From: Candidatus Nitronereus thalassa | GTDB taxonomy: Bacteria > Nitrospirota > Nitrospiria > Nitrospirales > UBA8639 | Direction of reading: 5' to 3' | Assembly: GCF_032191465.1 (NCBI RefSeq) | Contig: NZ_JAQOUE010000001.1 | Location: 2,294,001-2,358,000 of the forward strand | Length of the DNA: 64,000 bases | Shown here: positions 19,098-27,380 of the stretch, in pieces | Layout: every line of letters begins with the position of its first letter | How positions within the stretch are numbered: the stretch's first letter is position 1 | The notes under the pieces: model-generated | Told to the model about the DNA's origin: nothing | The model's input: only the letters and a program-made list of their open reading frames with translations | Database searches by the model: none | Position numbers and translations under genes: made by a program

Positions 19098-19358
19098 TTA
19101 GCCAATAACGTTGGTTCCGATTTTTCCAAGTTCCTTCTGATGTTTTTCGACTTCCCGTTGGTGGATGGCATGCGCCTCTTCGGTGTGAATACAGTTATGC
19201 CCACAGGTGACCACCCCTTTGCCGTTCAAAAATTCGGAACATCCTGTCACCTCCACTCCACCTTTTTCTGCACCTCGAAACACATTAATTTCAAAACCAA
19301 CTTCACGTTTCTCTTTCAAATTGGGACATTGTACTTCTGCTGGAACTTCTGACTTCAT
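19098..19358 (-). CDS. Small cysteine- and histidine-containing protein
   Basis: Not recognised; 86 residues, no signal peptide. Cys occur in CPNLK near residue 11, GCSEF and TCGHNCIHTEEAHAIH, a cluster that could bind metal. A GGAAGGGGGAA site before ATG 19358 decides the start; longer in-frame versions reach into the leader. It is the first gene after a cyclic-di-GMP-I riboswitch and terminator, and probably forms an operon with the cupredoxin gene downstream. Confidence 0.75.
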   Translation of the reverse strand: MKSEVPAEVQCPNLKEKREVGFEINVFRGAEKGGVEVTGCSEFLNGKGVVTCGHNCIHTEEAHAIHQREVEKHQKELGKIGTNVIG

Positions 19359-19619
19359 GATGATTCCCCCTTCCGAGAATTGAAAATTACGTGAGATAGG
19401 ATCGCCCGAAACGTGACGGAAGCGACCGTTCCCACTCCCCACCCACCTCTCGTACTGGCGGAGTGAAGGGCACTCGTTGTTAAAGTCCGGCCTTGGATTC
19501 AACTAAGATTCAGCAAACAAGACGTTTGCAAGCTTATTAAGAATGGAGCCTGTTGGAGATCAGGAAGGGAATGCCACTTTCATCACAGCGGCGAACTAAA
19601 TCCTGACGAAAAATGGCAT

Positions 19620-19680
19620 AAAAAAACCCCTCAGCACGGAAGCATCCTTAAACAAAGAAGGCACTTCCTTCCTGGGAGGA
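19620..19680 (-). terminator. Rho-independent terminator downstream of the riboswitch
   Basis: On the minus strand CCTCCCAG pairs with CTGAGGGG (7 of 8), enclosing GGAAG/CTTCC and CCTT/AAGG stems, and is followed by TTTTTTT. It begins 17 bases after the riboswitch core, the layout expected of a transcriptional riboswitch expression platform. Confidence 0.8.
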
Positions 19681-19696
19681 TTCGGAGAATCTCTCT

Positions 19697-19787
19697 CCTT
19701 CCTTCGGCAACCCGGCCATCAGGGTTTTTGCCTGATCCGTGGTTTTGCGTCCCCGCCTCACAGCGGGTTTGCCTTTATCGGGAAGTG
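19697..19787 (-). promoter_or_regulatory. Cyclic-di-GMP-I (GEMM-I) riboswitch
   Basis: On the minus strand the conserved GGCAAACC is followed by a stem CCGCU/GGCGG with a GUGA (GNRA) tetraloop, then GGGACGCAAAACC, a second stem AUCAGG/CCUGAU carrying the tetraloop-receptor side, and GGCCGGGUUGCCG. The closing P1 helix is CUUCC/GGAAG. These are the defining elements of the GEMM-I class that binds cyclic di-GMP. The terminator lies directly downstream, and the first gene begins about 340 bases after the aptamer. Whether ligand turns expression on or off cannot be told by eye. An HD-GYP phosphodiesterase gene lies 5 kb away. Confidence 0.93.
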
Positions 19788-20096
19788 GTTCTTCTTGGGT
19801 CTGCTTATGACTTCAAGAAAGTATCAGACAAATCTCACTATGTCCAAATCGGAATAGTTTAGTGGAACTTGAGACACCCGAAGGCGTTGACCACCTTCCG
19901 CTCATAAAGAATCGTGATTCAACTGAAGGAATACATCTGAATGGCAATAAAGAAATAAAACAACAAATTCAGAATGAAAAAATTTTCCTGTAGGCTGCTG
20001 ACCTAACTCCCCAGAGCCATCAACACCAGTTTTCTTCATTGTCCTTTTATGGAACACAAAATACCAACTGATAAAAATCTATTGTCGCGTTTTTCA

Positions 20097-21113
20097 TCAA
20101 TTAGCCAAACAACAGTGCTTGTACTTTTTTCCGCTTCCACATGGACAAGGTGCATTTCGCCCCAGTCCTCTAGAATTTGGAACAACCATTGTGAGCAAAG
20201 CATTCTTCATACGTGATTGTGGGTCTTGGCGAAACACTTTTTCGAGCATCGTATAAAGTTCTGGGTGTTTCCGACGCATCTTGTCCGGATTTTCAAAAAA
20301 GTACTCGGAAGCCACCGCAAAAAATTCTGCCTCACTCTTCAATCCATACGGATTAATATCCGAATGATGGCTCCGCATCTTATCCATTTCTCGATGCACG
20401 AGTTTCATCCAAGGAACGACTGCGCTTTGTGACAAACCAACACTCGGCACGCCATCAACCGCACCGTCGGACTTATCCAGCAAGTGCGCAAACTCATGAA
20501 TACCCACATTCTTGCGATCCTGAGGCTTGCGAAAACCTTGTAGTAAATCAGGCTTAGAGAGAATCATCATACGACTCATCGCCCCGCTTCCGACCATGCC
20601 AAGAATATCCTCATCTCCCGTACGGCCAATCTCGTATTGATCATTAAATGTCGTCGGATACAGGAGCACCTCGCTGATTTGGTCCCACTCCCACCCAGGA
20701 AACCCAAAAATCGGAATGATCGCACTCGCCGCCACCAACACACGCACCGTGTCATCGACTGAGGTTTGAATGCCCGTAATTCGTTTTTCAGAAAGAAAGA
20801 TTCGCACCTCTTCCCGAAAACGGGCTTTCTCCAACTCATCGAGTGATTGATAAAACGGCACCTCTCGCTGCAAGATGGTTTCCCACTCTGCGGGAAATGG
20901 CTGCTTCCGAAGCACCGACCTCCGCCGAGCTTTGCGGGTCAAAAACCAGTACAAAAAAGCAACCACAAGGAAAGCTCCCACAATGCGAATAACAATTTCC
21001 GAAGTTTCCTGTCTCCCGGCCAACAACATTACCAAGAGCAACAAAAAAATCATCCCGGAAAGAAATAGTGATAACCGATGAGTGAAATGTTCTTGGTGTT
21101 GACGTGCATCCAT
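20097..21113 (-). CDS. mtfA: MtfA-like M90 family zinc peptidase with membrane anchor and SEC-C motif
   Basis: Predicted membrane-anchored metallopeptidase, 338 residues from this ATG. Two hydrophobic segments lie near residues 14-33 and 39-58. The M90 domain carries the zinc site HEFAHLLD followed by a downstream Glu in EFFAVASEYFFE, as in E. coli MtfA, a regulator-interacting aminopeptidase of 265 residues. The C-terminus adds a SEC-C zinc motif, CPCGSGKKYKHCC. Both the membrane anchors and SEC-C are additions relative to MtfA. The start is uncertain: no strong ribosome-binding site; a TTG 93 bases upstream is also open. Confidence 0.88.
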   Translation of the reverse strand: MDARQHQEHFTHRLSLFLSGMIFLLLLVMLLAGRQETSEIVIRIVGAFLVVAFLYWFLTRKARRRSVLRKQPFPAEWETILQREVPFYQSLDELEKARFREEVRIFLSEKRITGIQTSVDDTVRVLVAASAIIPIFGFPGWEWDQISEVLLYPTTFNDQYEIGRTGDEDILGMVGSGAMSRMMILSKPDLLQGFRKPQDRKNVGIHEFAHLLDKSDGAVDGVPSVGLSQSAVVPWMKLVHREMDKMRSHHSDINPYGLKSEAEFFAVASEYFFENPDKMRRKHPELYTMLEKVFRQDPQSRMKNALLTMVVPNSRGLGRNAPCPCGSGKKYKHCCLAN

Positions 21114-21345
21114 GTTGATCAACAATTTTGAAACGTTTAGAAGAATGTTACTTTTCTCACTATACGAAAAATGGAGCTGCTCAAAAACCTTAGGAGAGTA
21201 CCCCAAGCAAATTCTCGATTTCTCAGATACTTTGGATTAAGCTTTTGCGAAGGCCGAAGGGAAATCTTTCGGGGTCAGTATAGTCTATAATAGGATCGTC
21301 CACACTGAACACCGCAATCACCTCAATCATGGCAAGGATCACTCA

Positions 21346-22074
21346 ATGACCATAACAAACAGCCAATCTGGGACAAATGTGCATGAGATTGCTGACGGGA
21401 TCTATCGCATTAACACCCCGGTTGAGATCGAAGGGGCAGGAGGGTTTTCCTTCAACCAATATCTCATTGTGGATGATGAACCACTGCTTTTCCACACCGG
21501 CCTGCGAAAAATGTTTCCCCTGGTGCGGGAAGCGGTAGCCACTATTTTGCCGGTTGAAAAACTTCGTTACATTGGATTTTCTCATGTGGAAGCCGACGAA
21601 TGCGGCTCGCTCAATGAATGGCTTATGGCTGCTCCACATTCTGAACCACTGTGCGGTACTGTCGCTGCGTTGGTTTCAATCGGTGACTTGGCTGATCGGG
21701 CACCTCGCGCCCTCGCCGATGGAGAACTGCTCTCTTTGGGTACACACTCCGTACGGTGGATCGACACACCGCATCTGCCACATGCGTGGGAATGCGGGTT
21801 ATTGACTGAAGAACGAACATCGACTTTGCTATGCGGCGACCTATTGACCCAGGGAGGAGCCAATCTTCCGCCCATTACGGAAGCGGATATTCTCGGCCCG
21901 AGTGAATCGTTCCGTCAGGGGATGGATTACTTCTCCCACACGAAAGACGCACGCGCTATGCTTGAGCGACTAGCCTCAACGAACCCAACGACCCTCGCGT
22001 GCATGCACGGCAGCACCTGGCAGGGTGATGGAGCAAAGCTGCTGCGTGCACTAGCGGATGAGCTATCAACATGA
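21346..22074 (+). CDS. MBL-fold metallohydrolase (oxygen-binding diiron protein-like)
   Basis: Metallo-beta-lactamase-fold protein of 242 residues. The metal motif reads SHVEADECG (about 83-91) rather than canonical HxHxDH, similar to the HxExD form of flavodiiron and ODP proteins; further ligands are plausible in DTPHLPHAWE, CGDLLT and the C-terminal CMHGSTW. That pattern favours a diiron redox role over hydrolysis, but no flavodoxin domain follows. An AAGGA site precedes the ATG. The gene stands alone, with AT-rich DNA beginning right after it. Confidence 0.8.
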   Translation: MTITNSQSGTNVHEIADGIYRINTPVEIEGAGGFSFNQYLIVDDEPLLFHTGLRKMFPLVREAVATILPVEKLRYIGFSHVEADECGSLNEWLMAAPHSEPLCGTVAALVSIGDLADRAPRALADGELLSLGTHSVRWIDTPHLPHAWECGLLTEERTSTLLCGDLLTQGGANLPPITEADILGPSESFRQGMDYFSHTKDARAMLERLASTNPTTLACMHGSTWQGDGAKLLRALADELST

Positions 22075-22100
22075 GATATCACCAAATCTGAGGAACCAAA

Positions 22101-22115
22101 AACAGTTGTTTTTGA
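22101..22115 (+). repeat. 15-bp direct repeat, left copy
   Basis: AACAGTTGTTTTTGA, identical to 23192-23206. It lies 26 bases after the MBL gene stop; the other copy lies 19 bases after the protease stop. The pair brackets the protease gene. Confidence 0.6.
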
Positions 22116-22257
22116 TTGAAGCATGCTTTTCAAAAACCCTTCCATTTTTCTGACGGTCAGTATTTGATATTATTGGAGTTTCGAAGCTTCTACTTTTAGT
22201 TTCAAAAACAAATGTTAAAGGTCAAAGTTAACTAATTCCCACATGATGTGAAGACTG

Positions 22258-23172
22258 ATGCCTCAAAAAGTAAAGAAATATGTTTTTCAAAAAGAGAAAG
22301 GAAGTTTTAACCCTGACCAGTTAGCTATGGATATTGAAGAAAAGCTTAATATCTCGATTTTTGGTCGTGGTCCTTATGCTCCCATTGAAGGCTTTTTAAG
22401 CACGAAGGATGGAGAAATTATAGTTAGCATTTATCAGGAGGATAAATTACCGAATTTTAGTGCTCGCCATCTTACTCCCGATGAGGAAGAGCGTTTAGCC
22501 AAAATAATTAGCGAGCACAAACCATACAAAGAAACTCACCGTGGCCCTCATGCAAGAGTAGTCTCAAGATTTTCACCATCGATCGGGCGTATATTAGTAA
22601 AGAACCAAAAGACAGGGGACGAGAAATTTGCGACAGGATTTTTGTTTAAACAAACGGATTGGTTAATGACAGCAGCCCATGTTGTAGAAAAGGATAAATG
22701 GGTAATCCAACAAATAGAATTTGGCAGTACAGTCGTTTCTTGCAATGAAGTTCTATACTATGACCTCCAAAAAGATTTGGCTCTTCTTCGCCTCGGGAAA
22801 AAAATTTCATCTTCTCCGGTTTTTATTCGACAAAAGTTAAATTATCCGGATGATCTCGGGATGAGATGTGCAGTCTTGGGATACCCCAATATTCCAGGAA
22901 TGGAACCTTCCCCCTCTATTTATGAGATTTCAATCGTTTCTCAAAAAAACAATTATCTAATGAAGCAAAACCTCTTGGAAATGTCCACGCATCTAGGTTC
23001 TGGTATGAGTGGGACACCTGTGCTCAACGACAACCTTAGCTTAGTCGGAATCGTCATTGGCTTTCCTGGGGAAGAAGGCCCTTGGCCCAAATGGACGCCT
23101 GTGGCCCTGCCATGTAATGAAATTATTGCAGCAGACGAATCGTTGCCAGCAGGGAAATCTTATTTTCATTGA
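22258..23172 (+). CDS. Trypsin-like serine protease with unknown N-terminal domain
   Basis: Soluble S1-fold protease of 304 residues without signal peptide, so probably cytoplasmic. The catalytic triad reads His 141 in MTAAHVV, Asp 173 in KDLALLRL and Ser 251 in GSGMSGTPV. The first ~95 residues form a separate alpha/beta domain that I do not recognise. Cytoplasmic trypsin-like proteins of this kind occur as effectors in bacterial conflict systems, but that is inference here. The gene is more AT-rich than its neighbours, has a weak ribosome-binding site, and is flanked by 15-bp direct repeats, all consistent with transfer. Confidence 0.85.
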   Translation: MPQKVKKYVFQKEKGSFNPDQLAMDIEEKLNISIFGRGPYAPIEGFLSTKDGEIIVSIYQEDKLPNFSARHLTPDEEERLAKIISEHKPYKETHRGPHARVVSRFSPSIGRILVKNQKTGDEKFATGFLFKQTDWLMTAAHVVEKDKWVIQQIEFGSTVVSCNEVLYYDLQKDLALLRLGKKISSSPVFIRQKLNYPDDLGMRCAVLGYPNIPGMEPSPSIYEISIVSQKNNYLMKQNLLEMSTHLGSGMSGTPVLNDNLSLVGIVIGFPGEEGPWPKWTPVALPCNEIIAADESLPAGKSYFH

Positions 23173-23191
23173 CTGGGTAAAATAGTTCAAT

Positions 23192-23206
23192 AACAGTTGT
23201 TTTTGA
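23192..23206 (+). repeat. 15-bp direct repeat, right copy
   Basis: AACAGTTGTTTTTGA, the second copy of the repeat at 22101-22115, just after the protease stop codon. AAAAC and GTTTT arms could also form a weak hairpin in the first copy. Confidence 0.6.
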
Positions 23207-23301
23207 CTTTGAAGTTTTGGAGTTCTTTTGTAACAAATTCAGAGCGATTTAGTTCTGAGATTTTCTATAGTTTTTGAACATCCTCATTGTCCCATTGTCT
23301 A

Positions 23302-23703
23302 ATGAAAAATGAGACATACTCATATGACGATTTGGATAAAGGATGGACGATTGTTCACCTTAAACGAGATGTATTGCTTGAGGCAGTGAGAGATGTTTGG
23401 CTTCTAGATCACATCAAATGCGAGTTTGAGGAGGAACTAAATGTTGCCCCAGATAAAGTCACCCAGTATACGGTTCGATTTATTTTAGAGCTTATTAAAT
23501 CCAAATTTGTTCGAGTAGCTCGATGGGACAAAGAAGATCAAGAAATAGAACTTGACCTATCCCCGGCAGAGCTAGAAGATTTGATAGAAAATCTTGATCA
23601 TCCTTCTTTTTCTTTGCAAACCTTTCTTACAGCGACAGAAAAGGGCTGTGCATGGGTAAGCCGGTATGAGGATCTAATAAAAGAGTTAAAATTAAGGCAG
23701 TAA
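23302..23703 (+). CDS. Hypothetical acidic protein next to the trypsin-like protease
   Basis: Not recognised; 133 residues, soluble, acidic and largely helical, with single Cys residues in HIKCEFEE and EKGCAW. ATG 23302 (MKNETYSYDD) is preferred to an in-frame TTG 15 bases upstream; the ribosome-binding site is weak. It lies 129 bases after the protease on the same strand and shares its low GC, so the two probably arrived together. A partner or inhibitor role is speculative. Confidence 0.6.
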   Translation: MKNETYSYDDLDKGWTIVHLKRDVLLEAVRDVWLLDHIKCEFEEELNVAPDKVTQYTVRFILELIKSKFVRVARWDKEDQEIELDLSPAELEDLIENLDHPSFSLQTFLTATEKGCAWVSRYEDLIKELKLRQ

Positions 23704-24390
23704 AAAAAATACATTTTTATATAGCCCAAAACCTTAGTTAGCTAATACCAATTCGATTAATGATTGTGCTCATTTTGTGCTCAACGCCATCACACTCCGG
23801 CCTATTCAGACCTATTCCAGCCAACCTTCGGATTGAGCCAAAACCTTGGCTGGAGTTGGGTGAAATGAGCTGAAGTTGGCTCTAATAGAGTGAGGGGTTT
23901 CGCATTCCTATAGTGTTTCCAATTATAATTTTCGCGTTTCTCCCTTTCCACACTTTCGCTGTTATCGCTGCCTTTGCTTTGTCCCTTTCGCTTCAATTTT
24001 TAACTGCCGAGAGAAGCTTCTTTCCCCCTTCCTTTGTCATCCTGAGCCAGCAGGCGAAGGATCTGCCTTTCTTGCGCTGATGAGGATAGGTGACAGCTCT
24101 GACCATTGAAGGAGAGATTCTTCGCTCCGCTCAGAATGACAGGCGAAATCCTTCTTGAGGAAGTTGAAGGAACAGCTCGAGATCCAGTCCCTTGGTTTTT
24201 TGTGACAAGGCATAAAATTGTGACTGGCTCAGAGAAAACACGCTAAGGCTTCCTCACGGTTCCATTCCTCTCTCGACTAAAAATTTCCAGAAAAGAATCT
24301 ATCCTTCCTCCCTTCTTTCCTCTAGGATACTCGTAGCTCGTCTCGACCAAGAGCGTTTCATTATTCACTTCATCCATCAGGAGGTGCAGC
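23704..24390. other. Intergenic region with small repeats at the end of the AT-rich insert
   Basis: No supportable gene in about 690 bases. Contains a tandem TGTGCTCA pair (near 23766 and 23777), a CCAGCCAA/TTGGCTGG inverted repeat (23818-23825 with 23846-23853) and the larger inverted repeat at 24035-24141. A 64-codon minus-strand frame across 23802-23996 looks like low-complexity chance translation. It may mark an old integration border. Confidence 0.4.
24035..24141. repeat. Imperfect inverted repeat of the TGTCATCCTGAG type
   Basis: The left arm TGTCATCCTGAG...GCGAAGGATCT is mirrored by the right arm AGATTCTTCGCTCCGCTCAGAATGACA. This resembles a dispersed intergenic palindrome seen in many bacterial genomes (general knowledge). 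The arms are separated by about 45 bases. Confidence 0.7.
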
Positions 24391-24720
24391 ATGCCTATTT
24401 ACGTCAGCTTAGTGAACTTTACCCATAATGGATTGATGACCATGAAGGACAAAGGTGTAGCACGGTCGGACATGGTCAAAAAGAATGTGGAAGCCTTGGG
24501 AGGTAAATTGCTTAACGCTTATTATTGTTTGGGTGAATATGACGTGGTGGCAATTTTGGAATTTCCGCACAATCGCGCCGCAATGAAGGCGGGTGTACTC
24601 AATGCCTCGATGGGCCATATTCGCATTAAGACGATGCCGGCGGTGTCCCGCGAGGAGTGGAAAACGGTGCTGAAAGAAACGTGGGGAAAATCTAAATCGA
24701 AATCCAAAAAGAAAAAGTAG
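24391..24720 (+). CDS. GYD-domain protein
   Basis: Small soluble protein of 109 residues matching the GYD domain family, a ferredoxin-like fold named for a conserved Gly-Tyr-Asp; here the family position reads GEYDVVAILEFP. Function of the family is not established. The C-terminus is a Lys/Ser-rich tail (KSKSKSKKKK). AGGAGGTGCAGC precedes the ATG, a strong site. Single gene, convergent with the HD-GYP gene. Confidence 0.85.
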   Translation: MPIYVSLVNFTHNGLMTMKDKGVARSDMVKKNVEALGGKLLNAYYCLGEYDVVAILEFPHNRAAMKAGVLNASMGHIRIKTMPAVSREEWKTVLKETWGKSKSKSKKKK

Positions 24721-24823
24721 GTGAGTACCTCGTCACCCAAGCTTGATAGGTCGGCTCAACGTGGCTTTTTTTGAAGTCTATCAATCCACACGATACAGGC
24801 CCCGTCACATCCAATTGGTTTTT

Positions 24824-26182
24824 TTAGGCTGGAGCCAAGGAGGGTTGGGGAGCCGGGGCCGCTCCCGGTGTCGCCATTGGAGACACACCGGTATTGCAGG
24901 CAAAATAACTGATCATTCCTCGCGGATTGAGATACTTCCAGACTTTGCGTGGAACATCCATCGGGCGCAGGCTTTGCTTAAGGCTTAACGTGGGCTCTTG
25001 TTGATATAAGTCTACAATGATCGCTTCTTCCCTGGGAATATCCTGATTATACAGCATGATGGTTGGACGCATTCGATCAACCAGGTTAATGCTTGTGACC
25101 ATGCCAAACGACCCATTGGACAGCTCGACAATTGAACTCGGAGGATACACTCCCAAATTTTGAATCAGCGCGATAACGGCTTCTTCCCAAAATTCATCTC
25201 CGCGCTTGGCATAAATTTGACAGATGGCCTCATGCGGAGTCAGGCTTTTTTCAAATTGCGAGTTATTACATAATTCATCATAGGTATCTGCCACCATGAC
25301 GATTTTAGACAGCAGGTGAATGGCGCTTTCTTTCAAGCCGTCGGGGTAGCCGCTTCCATTAAGCCGTTCATGATGCTGCGCAATGGCTTCAAGACTCGGT
25401 TCCGGGAAGCCAAATCCCCCAATCATTTTTCTTCCATTTTTGGGATGGTTCCGTAGGAATAGGAGTTCTTGTTTGTTCATCTTTGCACCTTTTTTGATGA
25501 ACATTCCCGCCCCGTCGAGTTCACCAATATCATGAAACAGGGCTCCGATGCCTAGCATCTTGATGGTTTCATCCGGGAGATCCAACCCTTGCCCTAACAC
25601 CATGGACAACATACAGACGTTGAGCGAATGATAGTAAAAGTCATCTCCCATTTCCTGGTTCGTGTTGAAATTCAGAATGCTTATTAACGTTCCATTTTCA
25701 TCCAATATCTTCGCAAGCGTGTTGACCAGACTTTCCGCCTTTCGAACTCCCTTGGCATAACCGGCTTTTATTTCGCGAATGCTGTCTTTATTTTGCTTGA
25801 GCACTTCCTTGTAGGACTTTTCAGCCTCCTTGAGCTTGTTCAGCCTGGCTTGATTGGCACGGAACTTTTCCGGGCTGTCCAGGTAGGGAGAAAGGACTAT
25901 TGGCAGATCTTGGCTATCTGGCATTTCCTGGACAATGGATGGACTATCTACAACTTGGACCTCTTCGATGCTGCCATCTTCCACTTCCTCAGATGGCAAG
26001 GGATCGGAGCGGTCGGGGTCATACAGAATTTTACAGTTGCGCAAAGCCTGCACTGTGGCGAGTTCTTTTTGATCTTTAATTTTAAAGCTATTCGTCGGGA
26101 AGGGATGGGTAAACCAATTCCCACTTAACTTGATGTACAATCCAATACGTAAGTCTTCTCTTGCTGCTGGATAAAATGCCAT
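24824..26182 (-). CDS. HD-GYP cyclic-di-GMP phosphodiesterase
   Basis: Predicted cytoplasmic c-di-GMP phosphodiesterase, 452 residues. The N-terminal ~60 residues match DUF3391 (LRIGLYIKLSG, HPFPTNSFKI). A linker with a charged helix (about 120-165) leads to the HD-GYP domain (about 185-400): HD in FHDIGELD, then HHERLNGSGYPDGL. The C-terminus ends in a Pro/Ala-rich tail. No receiver domain, so its input is probably through the N-terminal domain. It lies in the same neighbourhood as the c-di-GMP riboswitch at 19.7 kb; no GGDEF cyclase is in the window. Confidence 0.93.
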   Translation of the reverse strand: MAFYPAAREDLRIGLYIKLSGNWFTHPFPTNSFKIKDQKELATVQALRNCKILYDPDRSDPLPSEEVEDGSIEEVQVVDSPSIVQEMPDSQDLPIVLSPYLDSPEKFRANQARLNKLKEAEKSYKEVLKQNKDSIREIKAGYAKGVRKAESLVNTLAKILDENGTLISILNFNTNQEMGDDFYYHSLNVCMLSMVLGQGLDLPDETIKMLGIGALFHDIGELDGAGMFIKKGAKMNKQELLFLRNHPKNGRKMIGGFGFPEPSLEAIAQHHERLNGSGYPDGLKESAIHLLSKIVMVADTYDELCNNSQFEKSLTPHEAICQIYAKRGDEFWEEAVIALIQNLGVYPPSSIVELSNGSFGMVTSINLVDRMRPTIMLYNQDIPREEAIIVDLYQQEPTLSLKQSLRPMDVPRKVWKYLNPRGMISYFACNTGVSPMATPGAAPAPQPSLAPA

Positions 26183-26411
26183 ATCGATATAATTCGCTGA
26201 TTTGGTTGAACAACTCTTTTTTTAAAAATCGGCATGAATTCCTTGAAACTTAATGTGACTTACTTAAACAGCCTCACCAATTATCGAGTTAAAACCTAGC
26301 TGTTAATACGTACTTTCAATTAAAATGCTAGAAAATTTAGAAAAAATGAAGGGTTGGAAAAATGGAGAATTTGCGCTGATTTTTTAGGGGTTCATAAGAT
26401 TTGTTTCCAAA

Positions 26412-26624
26412 CTATCTGAACAGCGCTTTGCAATTCGCAATATCCTGCTCTGGTTCGATCCCTTGGGGAGGACTTCCATCCACCACGCCGAACGCGATAT
26501 TCGGCACCGCCGTCACCAAGGCTTCATGCAGACCCTCGACAGTCTTGATGAAATGAGCTTGCCCCATGATGACATTCACATCCTCGGGTTTTTGAATGGT
26601 GTGAGGAATGAACTGTATGGACAT
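26412..26624 (-). CDS. Miniature adenosine-specific kinase-like protein, internal deletion
   Basis: A 70-residue protein whose two ends match opposite ends of the adenosine-specific kinase family (about 160 residues, recalled consensus). Residues 10-43 (KPEDVNVIMGQAHFIKTV and the following LVTAVPNIAFG) match the family N-terminus, while GVVDGSPPQGIE and the remaining tail match its C-terminus. The middle, about 90 residues, is missing without a frameshift. AAAGGA before ATG supports translation. Either a decaying gene or a functional mini-protein; enzymatic activity is unlikely. Confidence 0.65.
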   Translation of the reverse strand: MSIQFIPHTIQKPEDVNVIMGQAHFIKTVEGLHEALVTAVPNIAFGVVDGSPPQGIEPEQDIANCKALFR

Positions 26625-26687
26625 GGCCAATCCTTTCTCATGGTCCCCACCAAAACCCTATGAGACGGGTAAGATTTTTACTCTCCA

Positions 26688-27380
26688 TCAGGGTGTCGAG
26701 ATTTCCTCAGTGCGATCTCTCAGTTTGGTGACCAATTCACCATAGGAGGAAGAGCGTATGATCCGATCAAATTGATCTCGATAATTTCTCACCAAGCTCA
26801 CACCATTAATCACGATGTCATAAATCCACCATCGATCGGTTTGGCGCACTAAGCGATAGTCCAAATGTATTTCGGTTTTGGCGGATGCGATCTTCGTTTG
26901 AACTTCCGCATAGGAGCCCTTCAATCGGACTTTTGTGTACTGCACGACCTCATCCGAATAGGTTTCAAAGCGTTTCGCATAGGTTTTGGAAAGAAACGTA
27001 TGAAAGACATTCACGAATTCCTCTTGCTCGGTTGGAGTTCGATTTCGCCAATGCAAGGCCAATGTACGCTTGGCCATTTCTTCATAATTCAGCTTCCGTC
27101 CAACCGCATTTTCGAGTAACGCGCGCCGCTCCTGAGTCTGCTCCGGCCCTTTCAATTCCTCTTTCTTTAATATGGTGATGACTTCATCGACCATGGATTT
27201 CACAGCTGCTGTGGGATCGCCTTCCCCAGAGGCCAAGATGCCACCCGTCAAGAAAATGGTCGCAGTCAGGGCGAGTACCACCTGGAACTTCCTTGCTCGT
27301 CTCTTGGTCCCGAAACTTTTCACGGCGATACAGACCTTATTCTTTCCGCTGTTTTCCAACTTTATCCGCGTATTAGGCAC
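26688..27380 (-). CDS. mlaC: MlaC-type periplasmic phospholipid-binding protein
   Basis: Periplasmic lipid shuttle of 230 residues, carrying phospholipid between the outer membrane and the MCE transporter. After a hydrophobic export segment (about 33-50, ending ILASG) the Ttg2/MlaC pattern is clear: YEEMAKRTLALHWRNRTP, FVNVFHTFLSKTYAKRF, WWIYDIVINGVSLVRNYRDQF. The start is a GTG overlapping the ppsA stop (GTGCCTAA), which implies translational coupling; the export signal is long from this start, so an internal start is possible. It lies 10 kb from the mlaEFD operon, an unusual split. Confidence 0.9.
   Translation of the reverse strand: MPNTRIKLENSGKNKVCIAVKSFGTKRRARKFQVVLALTATIFLTGGILASGEGDPTAAVKSMVDEVITILKKEELKGPEQTQERRALLENAVGRKLNYEEMAKRTLALHWRNRTPTEQEEFVNVFHTFLSKTYAKRFETYSDEVVQYTKVRLKGSYAEVQTKIASAKTEIHLDYRLVRQTDRWWIYDIVINGVSLVRNYRDQFDRIIRSSSYGELVTKLRDRTEEISTP

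Noticed and set aside
23802-23996. Minus-strand 64-codon frame over inverted repeats
   Set aside because: Low-complexity translation of repeat sequence; no ribosome-binding site.
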